Source: Verrucomicrobia bacterium TMED44 (lineage in GTDB: Bacteria; Verrucomicrobiota; Verrucomicrobiia; Opitutales; Seribacteraceae). From it: a stretch of 6,381 nucleotides of DNA. Positions 6,132-6,381 of the stretch are shown in pieces. The translations under genes and the position numbers were made by a program. Position 1 is the first letter of the stretch; the number at the start of each line of letters is the position of its first letter. The stretch spans positions 3,327 through 9,707 of the forward strand of contig NHCX01000045.1 in the NCBI GenBank assembly GCA_002168015.1, read 5' to 3'. The notes beneath the pieces are model-generated. The model was not told the origin of the DNA, did no database searches, and saw only the letters and a list, made by a program, of their open reading frames with translations.

Positions 6132-6368
6132 ATGATTGCAAAAAGTATGGATAAATTAGAGAAAAAAACAGGGGTTGTGGTTAAAAAAGAACAAAATGAA
6201 TTTGAACTTGGTTTGCGGTTTCTTGGTAACGAATTAATTGCAATTAAATTATCTGCAACAAATTTTAGTGGCAAACTTATAGTTTGGAGCGTTCTATTAT
6301 TATTGTTTAGCTTTATGATATTAGAGGTATTTGGGTTAAACGCTATGTTAGGCTACGGGGTACAATAA
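6132..6368 (+). CDS. 78-residue single-span membrane protein, unknown function
   Basis: The frame opens with ATG at 6132, four bases after the stop of the previous gene, and ends at TAA 6366-6368. No Shine-Dalgarno site is visible before this ATG or before the alternative ATG at 6147 (Met6), so re-initiation is likely and the exact start is uncertain. A charged Lys/Glu-rich N-terminus (1-24) precedes an amphipathic block ELGLRFLGNELIAIKLSATN (about 25-44). One strongly hydrophobic helix follows (about 48-68), then a short C-terminus. From memory the LGNELIAxKLxATN block with a following membrane helix resembles small uncharacterised marine phage proteins; this is unverified. The local sequence is AT-rich (28% GC at 6241-6300 by hand count). 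The remaining 13 bases (6369-6381) hold nothing recognisable. Confidence 0.75.
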   Translation: MIAKSMDKLEKKTGVVVKKEQNEFELGLRFLGNELIAIKLSATNFSGKLIVWSVLLLLFSFMILEVFGLNAMLGYGVQ

Positions 6369-6381
6369 TTACACATTCATA

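Noticed and set aside
6369..6381. A terminator at the end of the window
   Set aside because: Only 13 bases remain after the last stop, with no hairpin or T run.

Overview
The window looks like part of the structural-gene region of a tailed double-stranded DNA phage (Caudoviricetes), most plausibly an uncultured marine phage. All genes lie on the + strand and are tightly packed, with overlaps or short gaps throughout. The one confident functional anchor is a long P22-type portal protein (2025..4454). From memory of uncultured marine phage genomes, the portal and several of the small proteins after it resemble families seen there; no database search was possible. No host gene, integrase, tRNA, CRISPR array or insertion sequence is visible.

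Layout. (1) 1..87: the last 28 codons of an unidentified gene entering from the left; by position it could be the large terminase subunit. (2) 88..160: a short gap with a small hairpin and a strong ribosome binding site. (3) 161..2008: a 615-residue acidic protein of unknown function with a Gly/Asp-rich linker, a perfectly phased 15-bp tandem repeat, and two C-terminal Ala/Gly-Gly-hydrophobic-Leu motifs. (4) 2025..4454: the portal. (5) 4454..4633: a 59-residue basic protein whose start codon overlaps the portal stop codon. (6) 4656..6368: five small genes, four of which encode predicted membrane proteins: a 158-residue tail-anchored protein, a 35-residue miniprotein, a 122-residue protein with one canonical EF-hand loop and a two-helix membrane hairpin, a 170-residue soluble polar protein of unknown function, and a 78-residue single-span protein.

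How it fits together. Genes 161..4633 look like a head/packaging block: strong Shine-Dalgarno sites and moderate to high GC in the portal core. The 4656..6368 block is clearly more AT-rich and increasingly relies on stop/start overlap instead of a Shine-Dalgarno site. It sits where a scaffold and major capsid gene would normally follow the portal, so it is either a host-membrane cassette (lysis, entry or exclusion) inserted in the morphogenesis operon or a set of virion membrane-interacting proteins. The EF-hand/two-span protein is the most distinctive member. The functions of the block are inferred only from topology and position.
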